This document shows positions 23,636-35,514 of a stretch of DNA of 64,000 nucleotides, piece after piece. Every line of letters begins with the position of its first letter. Position 1 is the stretch's first letter. A model generated the notes under the pieces. The model was not told the DNA's origin. It ran no database searches and worked only from the letters and a program-made list of their open reading frames with translations. Position numbers and translations under genes: made by a program. Origin of the DNA: Beverwykella pulmonaria (lineage: Eukaryota > Ascomycota > Dothideomycetes > Pleosporales > Melanommataceae); contig BCHH01000001.1 in assembly GCA_001599595.1 (NCBI GenBank), positions 4,059,068-4,123,067 on the forward strand, in the 5' to 3' direction.

Positions 23636-25479
23636 CTACATTTGATGATTCTCGGGCGATAAGCTTGCTGGATCGATCGTGCCGAACGAAACCAGATTCT
23701 GCATATCCAAGTCATCGGCGTGCTCTTCCATGGGTGACCGGAACGGAATGTTCAGAGTTTGCTTCGCGTAAAGATCAGTCAGCTGCAGCGCCTCGTCTCC
23801 ATTGTCGTGTGACATCGGGTAGACGTCCCCAGAATTGTCTCGGCCAAAGGAGCTCAGGGGGGGAGACTGGTTCGCAATGACTGGATCAGAATGTCCCATT
23901 GGTGGCATGGGGGATGCGGAGGCGGCCGAGTGAGGCGGTCCCATTGGAGTGTGCAGGTACGGAGGAATGTTGTACTGCTGGCCGAAATGCGAGGCAGGCA
24001 CGTTGTCGGTTGGAGGACCTGAAGTGTAGAAGGCGGGTGTGCCGTACTCGGAGGGGGAGTTGGCAGTTGTGGCCGACATGGGGTATTGTCGGTAATCCAT
24101 TCCATACCCTGCAGATGTGTCGATACTGAGGTTCGGTCCAATGGGGCCTGAGGCGCTTTGTGGGACAGGCGCGAAAATCTCAGGGTTCGGGATGTAGGGT
24201 GAGGGCTCAGGCTGGATTAGGAAGGACGGCATCGGGTTGCGAAGCATCGAGAAGTCAACCGCTACAGGCACAGAGCGACTGCGCTGGCGTTTGTGGCCAC
24301 GTGCATGGAGACCACCGGGGGCGAAAGGTCCATCGTGAAACATCCCCATGTGGGGATGTGCGAGGTGGTTGGGTTGAGAGGCCGGGCGATGGCTGATGGG
24401 CGAAACCGGTGCCGAGACAGCGACGGCGTTTGGATCGTACATGTGTCGGTTCTGAAACGATTCCAAAGACACCAGCTTTGCCAACTGTCCGCTCAATACC
24501 TTCGGATGGCCGCCGAGGTGGTGCACGAGGATCTGCGAAGCCTGCTGCTCCTCGGTGAAATCGCCGCACTGGAAGAAACCTCCGGATCCTGACGAGTCCA
24601 TGAAGAAGTTGGGTGGGCGGTTGAGTTCCACGATGAGGCCTCCTGGACGCTGCGAGGCGCCTTCGGCGTTGGCCGTCATGTCGCCATTCTCCAGGGTGAT
24701 GTTCTTGATGTAAGAAAAGGGATATTCAATCTTGTATCCTGCAGAGTCATTGTTAATGTAGTACGTAATGCAGCCCTTCTCTGGTGAGTAGAAGACGACC
24801 AGATCCATTGCGCTCTGGCCAACTCGTCGCCACGTGCCCACGCTCAGAGAGCGGCACGCAAAGTGATGGATGACTAACCCGTGTTAGACGCGACTCACTG
24901 TGATTCAGAATGTTTGGTCGAGGGGGCAAGACTCACCGACTTTGGAGGAGCTGGTGTCCGTGTTCAGGAGCATGCCGCTGCCATACGCGGCCATTGATCC
25001 ACCATTCCGGCCAAGGAAGTCCCTGCCCAATGACTTGCCAGACTCCATGGCCTGCAATGCCAGGTACCGCCGCATTGACTCTGGGATGTCATTGCAGTCG
25101 TCTCCGTTTTCGATGCTCTTTTTAGCGATATTCTTTATTTTGGCACGCCTGTGGGGGTTGTTAGTGATAAGTCCAAACCGATCCACTCTTATGCATCGTA
25201 CCTGTTTTGGAACCAAATTTGTACTGATCGCTCCGTCATGTTAATTTCGGCAGCGATCCGTTCTCTCACGGCAGCGGTGGGCGTCGGGTTTTTGTTGAAC
25301 TCCACTTCCAAGGTGATCAACTGGTCCTGGGTCGCCCGTTGACGCTTCTGGTTCTTCTGCTGCTGGGTGAGCGTGCTCTTCCGCGGGGGTCGGCGCGCGG
25401 AGGAGTTGTGTGTGGGTGTGTGCGCGGTGGCCGAGGGAGAGGGGGATGCGGACAGCATAGCGTCCTCGTTCTGCTGCAT
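23636..25479 (-). CDS. homeobox transcription factor
   Basis: Introns are 25149-25201 and 24874-24936 (both GT..AG); the spliced product from ATG 25479 is 575 aa. The homeodomain lies at about residues 30-100: [18 protein letters not shown], then [11 protein letters not shown] spliced to RAKIK, completing the recognition-helix signature WFQNRRAKIK. A conserved block after the second intron ([35 protein letters not shown]) is typical of the filamentous-fungal homeobox family containing the conidiation regulators described as HTF1/HOX2; orthology is inferred. The rest is Pro/Ser/Gly/Met-rich, suggesting an activation region. The frame is open upstream of ATG 25479 (..[11 protein letters not shown]..) to a possible acceptor CTTTAG near 25568, so an additional 5' exon is likely. 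Confidence 0.88.
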
Positions 25480-27971
25480 CGTAGAAAGATCTAGGAATGC
25501 AGGCTGGGTCTCGGGGTAGTCCGAGTCGGTGGGTCGAGTTTTGTGGGCGGAGCGGTATCGCGTCCGTCTAAAGGGTATCGTATGAGTCGTGAGTGTAAAG
25601 GGCGCGCGAAGCGTTTCTGGGAAGATAGGGAGCGTTTCTAGGCGGTTGGCGCGGGATCAAGGCCAAAGGAGCGTAGGGTTTCCGCGGAAGGTGCGAGGCT
25701 CGGTAACACCGTCCAGGCGTGTTGGTGGTGAAGATGTCAAGGAAAGAAGCGCTGCTAGCCGGGGAGCAGGTAGATGTCGAAGCGTGATCGGCCGAGAGCG
25801 ATGCTGAAGAAATCGGGAGGCGTGGACTTGGTGGAATGGGAGACTGGGGATGCAAAGGAGTGGACAGGCGAAGCCTAAGGGAGCGCACTGGTTGAAAGGA
25901 ACGTGGGCGAAGGCCGAAAGGAGTGGCAGCTCTTCGCAGAAGTCGGGCAAGGAAGGGAACGTGAACAGAGATCGCACCGGCGGTGGTGATGACGATGCGA
26001 AATCCGGATGGAGAGATCGGGCGGTAGTAAAGGAAAGACGTCGTGAGGTGCACGCTGAAAGAGATTACAGGAGTTGAAAGCAAGCCCCTGGGGGGCGCTA
26101 GTGTCTTGATGCGGCAGGAGGGCCGTCCGTGCAGGCACACCTCACGATCGGACCTCGCGCTATTATTATTAGCCCAGCGTCCGCCGTTGACACGCGCGGT
26201 TTGACGTCTTCTGCTACAACGACGGCGCGACGCTCAAGACACACAGACACACCACATAGTACCTGTATGTGTCGCGATGCTGGGTGCTGGGTATGAATTG
26301 TGCACCGTGTCGCGACCAGCGGAGGCGTCGGCTGCTGGCGGCTTTGACAGCCGCCTGCCCTACCACACAGGCCCAGCAATTCACGCGTCGGCCCAGGGGG
26401 AACGCAACAGCTGAGCAGACGGTAAGGCCGGCGTCGTCGGACTCGGACCAGCAGCCCTGTCTGGCGGTGGAAGGACTTGTGGCGAGCATGCTCGTTCGCT
26501 CCCAAGCTGCCTCCATCCGAACTCAGGAGACTTTTGCGCCCAGGGTCCCACACTCGCCGACAGGACAGCCTGGCGAGGCGGCAGAATGTGGGTGGCCACT
26601 TGGGAGGCAGCTCGCCGCACGACCTATCTTGGGCCGCCGAGTGACAAGCGCATGAAGGCACTTCGTCGTTCAGGGAAGCGCGAATATTTCACCCAGACAG
26701 AGGTACACGTAGCCCTGGTTGGGGGGTGAGGAACCTGGGCACCATAGCATGAGGCTGGCGCTTTCCCCGTCTGGCGCATCTGAAGCTACGAGACGGCGCT
26801 CATGCCGCTGCTTGTTCTGCTCCTTCTGAACCTCACGCAGCGAACGAAGAGGATCGTTCGCGGGATGCCGCCCGAAACAGCACTACTTTCTGATGGCAAC
26901 CACCTCGGAAACTCTAGCAACGCCATCACCGCTCACCAGAGAGGCCGCAGGCTGTGGTTCGCAGCAGCGTGTGCGCCAGCATGCAACATGTCCGTCGTTG
27001 CTGACTGGAGACTGCGGCGGCTATTGTAACCAGTGCATCGAGAAGGGCACTCGACAGCCCCTCGCCGCTGATCGCCTCGGATGACCCGAGACGGGAGACA
27101 AAGCGCCGACCCCCGTTTGACCGGATCCAAAGAATGGCTTCATACATGTATTTATACCTAGGTTGAAGTTGGAGTTCTGCATCCATGGCCTCAATCGCCA
27201 TTGAGTTTCTTGCACGGAACTGATACCGGCACGACAGCATGTCTACTCGCCCTACCGCTGTTCATGTATCACCGTACCACCAACAGCTCCCCTGTTGGTA
27301 CCATAGACCCAGCTGCCGTAAGGCTTACTTGGACCTTTGGGCGAACGAGAAACCAACCGGTCAGAACCCAACCCTTCCTGATGAGCTCCTCCCTCTTCCA
27401 CATGCGTGCCATGTCATGAAAACTTGGTCAAAGAAACCAGACTTCATGCTGAGCACTCGTCTGGTCGTCAAAATCGTCTTCCTCTGTTTCCAAATATGCA
27501 GTTCTGGAACAAGAAACCGCGATATGGCGCCACTCGCATTGAAAGCTACCAAAACGGCCCCTTCCAGTCGACCGCACACGGACGGCAACCCCACATGGAT
27601 GTTTCAGCATCGCACTCTTCGGGTCACTTTTGTTCGATCCCCGCTTGGTTGCCGCCTCTGTCGTGACCAGAAAACACATGGGATCGCGGGGCATTGAACA
27701 GAGGCTCTGTGTCGACATGCACTGAAAATGCATATCCTTTCCAGAAGCTCGCCAGCTACCATGTGCATACAGCAGAACAAGCCTGGACCCTTCGATTCAT
27801 GGATAGTGTTGTCGGCAATTCATTCTCGAGCAGAGAGAACAATATGAGGGTGAGTTAAGAGGTATGATGCCTATTCGATCCGGTAGACCCAGGATCCTGG
27901 TATCTCCGTTGTCGGCGGCGGTTGCAGCTGCATTTCTAACCGACATACCAACCGCTGTGTGTATTTTTCAC
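25480..27971. other. long upstream region of homeobox gene, no supported gene
   Basis: A 2.5-kb gap between the homeobox start and the MDM10 stop. Overlapping frames occur on both strands (e.g. 25568-26140 and 26098-26661 on minus) without recognisable protein content. The part next to 25480 probably carries one or more 5' UTR exons of the homeobox gene. Confidence 0.4.
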
Positions 27972-29252
27972 TCATGAGGAGTACTGCAGCTCAATACCCA
28001 CTGCTCGGAAGATCTGCTCTCTCTTCTTGAGGTCGAGGCTTGCGCCGAGTGTAAATAGCAGCTCTTTGATCCGGCCCTCCCATGACACACCGATACGCCA
28101 GTCTTGGTCGACACGCGCTTTGAGGATGCCCGAAACGTCTTCGTCAGGCGCCGCGGTCGGCCTTTGCCAATCCGGTCGCAGCTTTTTGACCGCCCATTCG
28201 AGTTCAGTGTTGCGGCGGCGCAGCCACAGCTCGCAACCTAGCTGCAACTCGCTTTCATACGAGTAAAAGTTGAAGTCGAAGCGCGAACAGAGGGCTACAT
28301 TAGGGCCAGCCTTGACCGCATATGTGGAGGAGAGGTTCCCCATTAAGGGGTTCAGGGTTAGCGTCATGGTATATGGGAAGCCCGTGTGGTTGGGCAACGT
28401 CGTAAACCGCAAGCCAGTGCTGAGTCCTCCGCTCTTGTTTAGCAATCCATAATAAAGCTCTGCCCCAGCGCTGAATCGACCGTGCACAGGTTCGGCAATT
28501 TGCGGAGCGGTTATGGGCGTTGTTGGCGCAACTCTGGGGTCAAGTCCAAAGTTGTAAAGGCCTCGTACCCCCATCAATGCCGAATCTGTGCTATACATAT
28601 ATTCCGTGCTGTATTTGCCAGTATCTTTTTGCAGTAGCGTGAGAATGGTGCCACCATTGTTGAGACTGGAGTCGCTCACGGCGGAGACCCTGAGTTGTTG
28701 GGTGGGCGTTAGACGCCGCAGATATAAAGCTTCGAGTCTTGACTGTGGCAGAAATATTCGCCCATAGAGCAGAGTATCTGCACGCTTCTTAGCTCTTGTC
28801 GGAATGATGGACACGAACAGAACTCACCTCTGCGATCTATCCGCTGCCCATCTTGCCATACTTCCCACCACCAATCCTCGTCTGGCTTTCTCAAGTCTTG
28901 CAAATGTCTATATCCCTTTATGACATGGTGCAGGTCGAGATTGGAGCTCCTCAGCTCTCTTGTCAATGGCAGCGAAGTGTACAGATAGGACACGGAACCA
29001 TCCACAACCCCCACAGTCCCAAGCGTATACGATGTGGCGAAGTTCGGCGCGGCGAGGGAGGATATTTGAAGCCTCAATCCTCTGGGTGTCTGAAAGTCGA
29101 GCAGTGCTGCAATTGTCAGTTTTGCCCATCGGACAGAGGGAAAGAAGTGACGTACCTCGCGCCGTTGCATTCAAGGCGCCATACGAGTTGTCGAGGTTCC
29201 AATGCGACGCCTCATAGAATGCATTTTGCACGTTCTCCATAAAATCCAACAT
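27972..29252 (-). CDS. MDM10: mitochondrial distribution and morphology protein 10
   Basis: Outer-membrane beta-barrel of the ER-mitochondria encounter structure (ERMES) and a partner of the SAM complex, needed for phospholipid exchange, mitochondrial shape and Tom40 assembly. Introns are 29107-29155 and 28778-28827; the spliced product is 393 aa. The start MLDFMENVQNAFYEASHWN is the conserved Mdm10 opening. Later matches include LLDFQTPRGLRLQISSLAAP, VSYLYTSLPL, YGRIFLPQSRLEALYLRR, LTPTQQLRVSAVSD and the barrel end with SWEGRIKELLFTLGASLDL. It is shorter than some fungal Mdm10 proteins because loop insertions are small. It diverges from MRT4 over 405 bp. Confidence 0.94.
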
Positions 29253-29657
29253 GGCTCGATCTTTGACGCACCATTATGCGCCTTCGAAGAGGCGGTGGTC
29301 GTGAACGTGTGAAGTTTGAGGCTACAGGTTCGAAGAGCTATATCGGAGTTTGGAGTCTGCCAAGCCCGCGACCCCCCCACCAGATTTCTCGATATTTCCT
29401 ACTCGACAGGCCATGAATTCAAGAAATCTTTTTCAAAAGTGATCAGCCCTTACAAAATACTGTTATACCTGCCATGGTCCATACCACGCCATCCGTGTTC
29501 TGGCTTATGTAGAAAGTGTCTTCGTGTAGTGGTCCGTGCATATTGATATTCTTCCTCCGCGAAAAATTCCCCACGCCGTTGACACTTTGACTTCGAACTT
29601 TTTTTTCACAACAAAGTTCACCTGTTTCGACGCCGTCACACTCACAACAACGCCACC
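29253..29657. promoter_or_regulatory. bidirectional promoter MDM10/MRT4
   Basis: A 405-bp gap between the ATGs of MDM10 (minus, 29252) and MRT4 (plus, 29658). It contains a T-rich run (29600-29608) and a CA-rich leader ending in an excellent Kozak context, CGCCACCATG, at MRT4. No specific factor sites were identified. Confidence 0.55.
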
Positions 29658-30421
29658 ATGCCCAAGTCAAAGCGTGCGAAGGTCGTCCACCTGTCCAAGA
29701 CGGAGAAGAAGGGCAAGGAGCTGTCGCAAAAGCTCTTTGCCAATGTGCAGGAAGCAGCAGACAACTTTGCGTACATTTTCGTCTTCTCGGTGGAGAACAT
29801 GCGGAATTCGTACTTGAAGGAAGTGCGCTCGGAGTTTTCAGACAGCCGGTATGCGACTCTTTTATCATTCGTTCACCATGAATCATATGGCTAATTGATT
29901 CCAGATTGTTCTTCGGGAAGACAAAAGTCATGGCCAAAGCCCTTGGCCAGACGCGTGCAGAAGAGCACCTCACCAACCTCTCTGATCTCTCCTCCTACCT
30001 TAACGGCAACGTTGGCCTCTTCTTCACGAACCGCCCGCCCCAAGAAATTATCGAATACTTCTCCAACTGGTCGCAGACCGACTTTGCCCGTGCCGGCATC
30101 CCTGCCACCCACACCTTCACAGTCCCGGCAGGCGTCGTGCACTCGAGGGGTGGAGAGCTGCCCGCAGACGACGACGTTGCGCTCCCACACAGCTTGGAAG
30201 TCACAGTCAGGAAATGGGGTATGCCCACGAAGCTGGTCAAGGGCAAGATCGTCCTGGACGCAGATTACACGGTATGCAAAGAGGGAGATATTTTAAACAG
30301 CCACCAGACCGCGCTGTTGAAGATGTTTGGCGTCGCCATGGCGGACTTCAAGGTCGACATGAAGGCGTACTACACGAAGGCTACGGAGTCAGTAACCGAG
30401 GTCGGTGCGATGGAGGTGTAA
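29658..30421 (+). CDS. MRT4: ribosome assembly factor Mrt4 (P0-like)
   Basis: Nucleolar/nuclear paralogue of ribosomal stalk protein uL10 (P0) that occupies the P0 site on pre-60S particles until exchanged. One intron, 29849-29904 (GTATGC, branch GCTAAT, CCAG); the spliced product is 235 aa, the usual Mrt4 length. It opens MPKSKRAKVVHLSKTEKKGK, the conserved basic Mrt4 N-terminus, followed by the uL10 fold (KLFANVQEAADNFAYIFVFS, NMRNSYLKEVRS, FFGKTKVMAKALG). It lacks the acidic C-terminal P-peptide of true P0, as expected for Mrt4, and ends ESVTEVGAMEV. The start sits in an optimal context. Confidence 0.95.
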
Positions 30422-30654
30422 GCAGCCAGATCGACATGATAGATGAGGGTCTCGCATGTTACGAAGGAGTTTGACGGCGTTGGAATGGTCATAGGGAAAA
30501 TAAGGGACTCCAGGATGCGTATATTGTTCATATCTCCAGCTGAGTCTAATATACCCTTTTCTTGCCATGCAGGCGTGCTTGATCGTTGTCTGTGTTACGA
30601 ACCAATCGCCAACACTATGGCTGAATACGCACAGCATGTCATTCTGCATCAGAA

Positions 30655-30686
30655 TTCCCTTCCCTTCCCTTCCCTTCCCTTCCCTT
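30655..30686 (+). repeat. (TTCCC)n microsatellite
   Basis: About six tandem TTCCC units in the region downstream of MRT4. It marks the approximate left boundary of the accessory island. Confidence 0.9.
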
Positions 30687-33248
30687 CTGTTCCGCGATGC
30701 CTGTTCACTCAGTCTCAGCTAGCTGCAATATTAAGCCAAGACCGCAACAAGCGGATTTCCATCAACTGATGGAACGTATGTGTGGGAAATATATCAAGCG
30801 ATCTCAGCAGCTTTTCCCTTCTTGTAGAGGGTTTTCTCGGAGTGGCGATCGGGACCTTTAGTGTAAGTTTTAGATACATAATTGACACTTTCAATATACC
30901 TTCTTCACCAAGTCACGAGTCGCAACCATTTCCAGACTATTCAAGGACTCACTCTTGTCAAAACAGGTCTGCGACTCAGAAAATAGTACGCGGTCGCATT
31001 TGATGACGATGAAGATACCAAAGAGTACAAGATCTATCAGATCATACTCTTCGAGGTTCCTGGGATACTCCTGGCCGTTAATGAGCTCCTTCGTATTTAT
31101 GGTATCAATCGATGGATTTCAGGCGGACACAAGTCTCAACCAATTTGCATATCGCCTTTATCTCATTTTTATCGGTACCATTGAGCACCTCTCTCAACTT
31201 CACTTAAGAGATCCTCATTTGGGAGGCGCACTTCACAATATAGAGTAGAGTTACCAGTCGGAGTGAGAAGTGACATATGGTGCCTCACTTCGAGCACAAA
31301 CTCATCTTTCAACATGTGACTGGCAACGCCCATCCACTCAAACTCGCAGTTGGCCTCACTTGTTATATCGAAACCGAAGATACGGAATAATCATGATGAG
31401 CATAAATCGGCTAGTTGCATTCATTCAGCAGAACGCTATTGGAACACTACACAAACTAAACAAATTGAATTATCATAGCGAAAAGCTTGGAAGCGTAGGC
31501 GACGAAGTTGCCGAAGTTCATGGAATACACGGCCCTCCCATGAACAGGTAACTAGCGTTATCTTTGCGTCTCCCTACATATCTTTAGTTTTCCATACGAA
31601 TTTTTCATGGGCAGTGGCTCGCGCTAGTCACTTGTTCGTGGGAGGGCTGTGTAGGAAAGAGTGATCCGAGGGACAAGAAAGTCGCGAGCTCATCGTGGCC
31701 ATCGGCAACACTGCCTGCTGCGCAGCTAGCGATTACGCTATTGTCAACGATAGTATCCAGCATCACAGGGCTTTCAGTCGTCAAGCAAAGCAAAAGTTCT
31801 CCACAACCAGGACCGATGTTATCCTCTAAGGCACCAGACGTTCCGCGAACGAATAGCTCTGCTATGTCAAAGAATACAAATACTAGAACTGACATTGCAT
31901 CCGAGCTACACACGCAATCCAGGGCATCGGCATGGGTCTCCGACTTCTCGAGCTCAACTGGATATGGCCAAACATCAATCACAAAGTGTACATCGACCCC
32001 AAAGCCAGAGAATCATAATGTAATATCTCCTTCTATCCCAATCCTGGGCTATAGAGGTGACCCAGGCTGGAGTAAGAAGATCTTGAAGCTAGATGATAGC
32101 GATTCACAGTCTGGCGGCAAGCGGAGACAAGCAAGACCTCGCCGCGATCCCGACTCCAGCTATCTCGATAATCCCGGCCCAGTAATCCCACCTTCGAACG
32201 AGGGACTCCATCGCGGTTCAGGACATGGGGGCATTCTAAAAGCCACCATGGAGGCCACCATAGTGGGTATTCTTGAGGGTACTCTGGGACTACTCCGGAG
32301 GTCACAGTGTCAGTGAGTCCGACTCCGACAGTGACTGATTTAGATACTGAGACAGCCTTAGCTGGCGTTTTATTTCCTGTTGGCGTATCCCCAGAGACCC
32401 TAAAGCTGGTTACGAGATTTGGGGTCTTGTTTGAAGAGGCGCAAGCACAATTTCTCATGCAAGGGACTGGGTATCAGGATGATATGTTTTCATGATTATG
32501 TGTGGACTCTTCCTCCTATTTTAAACAAATTAGTTTCATTAAATTCTAACAATCGTCCATGCCAAACGGGGTTAGACAGTTCCAAGGTTGGACCTTGGGA
32601 ACAATCCATAGAATAACAAGTCACGTGATTGGCACTCAGTGCCCACCTTCTGAGTCTACTTGCAGGGCTTTATGGAGCCACTAGATCTACTCACCCAAGG
32701 ATAGGTAATACTTGCAGTCATGCGGGGGAAGAGATGCATTACCACTAGCAGGCTTCTTTTTAGTAAGCGAAGCAAGGAACTAAATAAGCCATTCTAACAT
32801 GGACGGGGGCTCCTTTGACGTCCAAATCAACACTTATAATATTGCCGTCGTGATTCTCATTATGCTTAATATAAGATAAGCTGCCTAAAGTTTTTGAAAG
32901 TGCAAAGGGCTATTTCTACTCTTTAAGTCTTCCTTCTATCCTCTACAGTTGTTAGTGGAAAGCTACAAGTAGTTGAAAATACTTGCAAGGTGAGTTGTGT
33001 GACCGTTTCCGTAGAATGTGATGTTCCAAGTTCCAATATAGCTTTAGTCGCCGTTTATACATCATCGCCGGAAATTCTGAAAAGCATCAGTGACCTGCTG
33101 CATTTAGAATGGCTCCAATATTCAACCAAGTCATCTTATTGCAAAGCCGTCGTTGCATTCTCACGGTGTTTTCTTGCTGAAATAATTCTCTCCAAGTCGT
33201 CTCTCCTACACTAGTGCGTTTATTGTTGATGAGTCCACGAATATTAAG
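30687..33248. other. AT-rich accessory region with unidentified coding scraps
   Basis: No intact gene is supported. Scraps read like decayed exons: around 31004-31180 (plus) a frame gives EYKIYQIILFEVPGILLAV and INRWISGG; around 31276-31386 a frame gives FEHKLIFQHVTGNAHPLKLA and LTCYIETEDTE before a stop. An uninterrupted but low-complexity frame (31741-32316, plus; Ser/Thr/Pro- and Arg-rich) has no recognisable domain. 32500-33248 is AT-rich and featureless. The fragments are consistent with degenerated genes or transposon cargo, identity unknown. Confidence 0.35.
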
Positions 33249-33584
33249 TTAAGATCTCTCAGCGTGACCCAGCCTGTTAAGCTTAAATTCACCGCAACAT
33301 TCAGCGTAATCACGATCAAAGACGTTCTCACGGCACCCAGACAACAAGAAATGATCTCGACTATCCTCGCAACATCCGCATTTTGGGCTATTAGGGTATG
33401 GGTTTACTTCTCTCGCGTGCTTACCGCCAGCGTAAACCCATTGAAAAGTATTATGGACTATCCTTAGCACATGAAGTACAACGTGCACTAATACAACTAA
33501 TAATGATTTTGGTTTCAATAATTTAAGCTCAAATGCCAAATGTTGGGATCTCTTTTCATGCACAACAGTCGCTGTCAAAGCCAA
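33249..33584 (-). other. possible zinc-knuckle fragment of a degenerate element
   Basis: A 111-codon frame carries PKCGCCEDSRDHFLLSGC, a Cys-x-Cys-Cys..His..Cys arrangement resembling the zinc-knuckle tails of non-LTR reverse transcriptases, preceded by a hydrophobic/basic stretch. No reverse transcriptase core is visible next to it. It may be a transposon scrap or chance. Confidence 0.2.
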
Positions 33585-33819
33585 GACAAAAGAAATTCAA
33601 TGAGCCCTTGCCAAACAAGAAAACTACTTTTTTGTATTTGGTTTTCAAGACCATTATCAATTATGTGCACATTAAACCCCAAGGGTATGACCAAAGTATT
33701 TACCAAGCTCCTACTCTTGAATGAAAAGATGTCTGTCTTCGGAGCCTCTACTTTATTTGTGTTCATATGTGGGCTTTCCATGCCACACCCCCCCCGACCG
33801 AGCTCCACAGCCCACTCGA

Positions 33820-35395
33820 TGGCTGCACAGGGCCAGCTGGACGATGAGATCATGGGCTACGAGTGTAGCGGCGTCATCTTGAGAGTAGGCAACAATGCTG
33901 GCTAGGGAGGCCAGAAGGTTGGTGATCGAGTATGCACCCTGCTCAGAGGATATTACGCCAATCGGGTTGACGCCAAATGGTCGTGCGTCGGACGAATTCC
34001 AGGCAACATGTCTTTCGAGACCGCGGCCTCCATTCCACTGATTTAAATTACGTCATACCACTCCTTGATCGAGACTGCACATTTGAAACCAGGCGAAACG
34101 GCGCTCATTCACTCAGGTACCGGTGGCGTCGGGCAATCAGCAATCCTTCTGGCTCAGTATGTGAGCGCAGAGATTTTTACCACAGTCTCGATTGATGAGA
34201 TGAAGCTCTTTAATAGTAGGAATGCGTCCTTCGCTAATTCAGTTATGGCGGCAACCAAAAACAAGGGTGTAGACGTAATTCTAAACTCGCTGGCAGGCCC
34301 GTTGCTCCAGGAGACTTGGAAGTGTATCACACGATTCGGACGCTTCATCAAAATTGGAAGACGCGATATTGAAACGGCCAAACACCCAGACATGACAATG
34401 TTCCGTTGTAAGCTGGAGTGTGGAGGAAAGAGTATGAAGATGTGTATTGTATGTCTGTGTGTATATGTGTGTGTATGAGATATGTACAGCTGATATATAT
34501 ATGACGGACTGATTAGTCAGTTGCATATCCACGTGACGGAGTGTCCTGCTTACATCCGTCAGGCAGCAACATTCTCCGCTGTAGAGTTGCTTCAGCTGTA
34601 GTTGCATAAGAATTCCTCCTTATGGGATGTTATGAACGAGGTCCTGAAGTTGATGGACGAAGGCAGTCTCCGGCCAATTACCCTGATTAACGTGTTTTTG
34701 GTCTCTGAGACTCAACAAGCATTTCAGTTAATGCAAAGTAGAAGACACTGTAGCAAGATTGTTATAAAACTAAGCCCAGGAGATATAGTTAGAGTCATGC
34801 TAGCCTGGGTTGATGTCAAGTTCCATCCTGATGCATTGTATCTCCAGTAGCTTAGGCGGGATTAGAAAGTCTGTGGCGCGATGGATGGTGCGAAGAGGAG
34901 CTAGAAACCTCTTCCTCTTCTCCTAGGCTGCAGCAACACTGCTAATGCCTAGACATTCAAACAAGAGTTTAAGAGCATGGGTTGCAACGTTGTGGCAGAG
35001 AACTGTGATACTGCAGATTCTGCAGATCTTAAACGCGTGATAAATGGAAGTAGAAAAGAGTATCCTCCTGTGAGAGGTGTTATTTAGGCTACTATAGTAC
35101 TCCAAGATTCTATTATTGAGAACATGTCTTTCACGCAATGGCAAGCAGCCATCTGTCCTAAGGTACGGTTAACCTAGAGTTTAAGCGCACACTTTAGCAA
35201 CGTCAATTTCTTTGTTATCTTATCCTAGTTAACTAGTGTGTTGGGCAACCCTAGCCAAGCCAACTACTCTGCTAGAGGCACCTTCTAGGATGCTTTTACA
35301 AAGCACCTTACAGGAAAAGGTATTCCAGCCATCTGCATTAATCTTAGCTCTATTAAGTCTGTGGGGTACGTTGCGCAGAATAGGCCCCGCTCACG
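33820..35395 (+). pseudogene. relic of a highly reducing polyketide synthase, ER and KR domains
   Basis: Collinear fragments of two adjacent PKS domains. Enoyl reductase: MGYECSGVILRVG, then GDRV, GNMSFETAASIP, the nucleotide-binding ETALIHSGTGGVGQSAI, KGVDVILNSLAGPLLQETW and RFGRFIKIGRRD up to about 34410; after a probable intron, ELLQL..DVMNEVLKLMDEG and AFQLMQSRRH (34560-34780). Ketoreductase: GGIRKSVARWMVRRGARN (about 34855), MGCNVVAENCDTADSADLK (34977-35030), QDSIIENMSFTQWQAAI (35104-35154), TSVLGNPSQANYSARGTF (35228-35285), GIPAICINLSSIKSVGYVAQ (to about 35390). Several stops and frame changes inactivate it; TAG 35085-35087 and TAG 35286-35288 stand where the family has Gln. KS, AT, DH and ACP are absent; similarity ends abruptly near 35395. 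Confidence 0.85.
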
Positions 35396-35514
35396 CATCG
35401 CTAGAGAAGTGGGCAAGTCTCGCCTTCGGACTGCAAAGTATGGCTCGACAATATGAGCCCAGCGGCTGCGTTCCTTCAATTGATGTATTCTGCGCCGAGC
35501 CTTTGGCTGCTGTA

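Noticed and set aside
25568..26140. 190-codon frame on minus upstream of the homeobox gene
   Set aside because: Ser/Pro/Arg-rich with no domain and overlapped by equally long frames; more likely homeobox 5' UTR or promoter.
31550..31612. Resemblance between 31550-31612 and 45843-45900
   Set aside because: Only patchy identity in AT-rich sequence and the surroundings do not align, so a shared repeat is not supported.
31741..32316. 191-codon frame in the accessory island
   Set aside because: Open on both strands over the same stretch, low complexity and no family resemblance; described only as part of the gap.
33903..33905. TAG in the ER relic considered as a RIP stop
   Set aside because: The neighbouring residues are too diverged to say which codon it replaced, so it was not counted with the Gln-to-stop changes.
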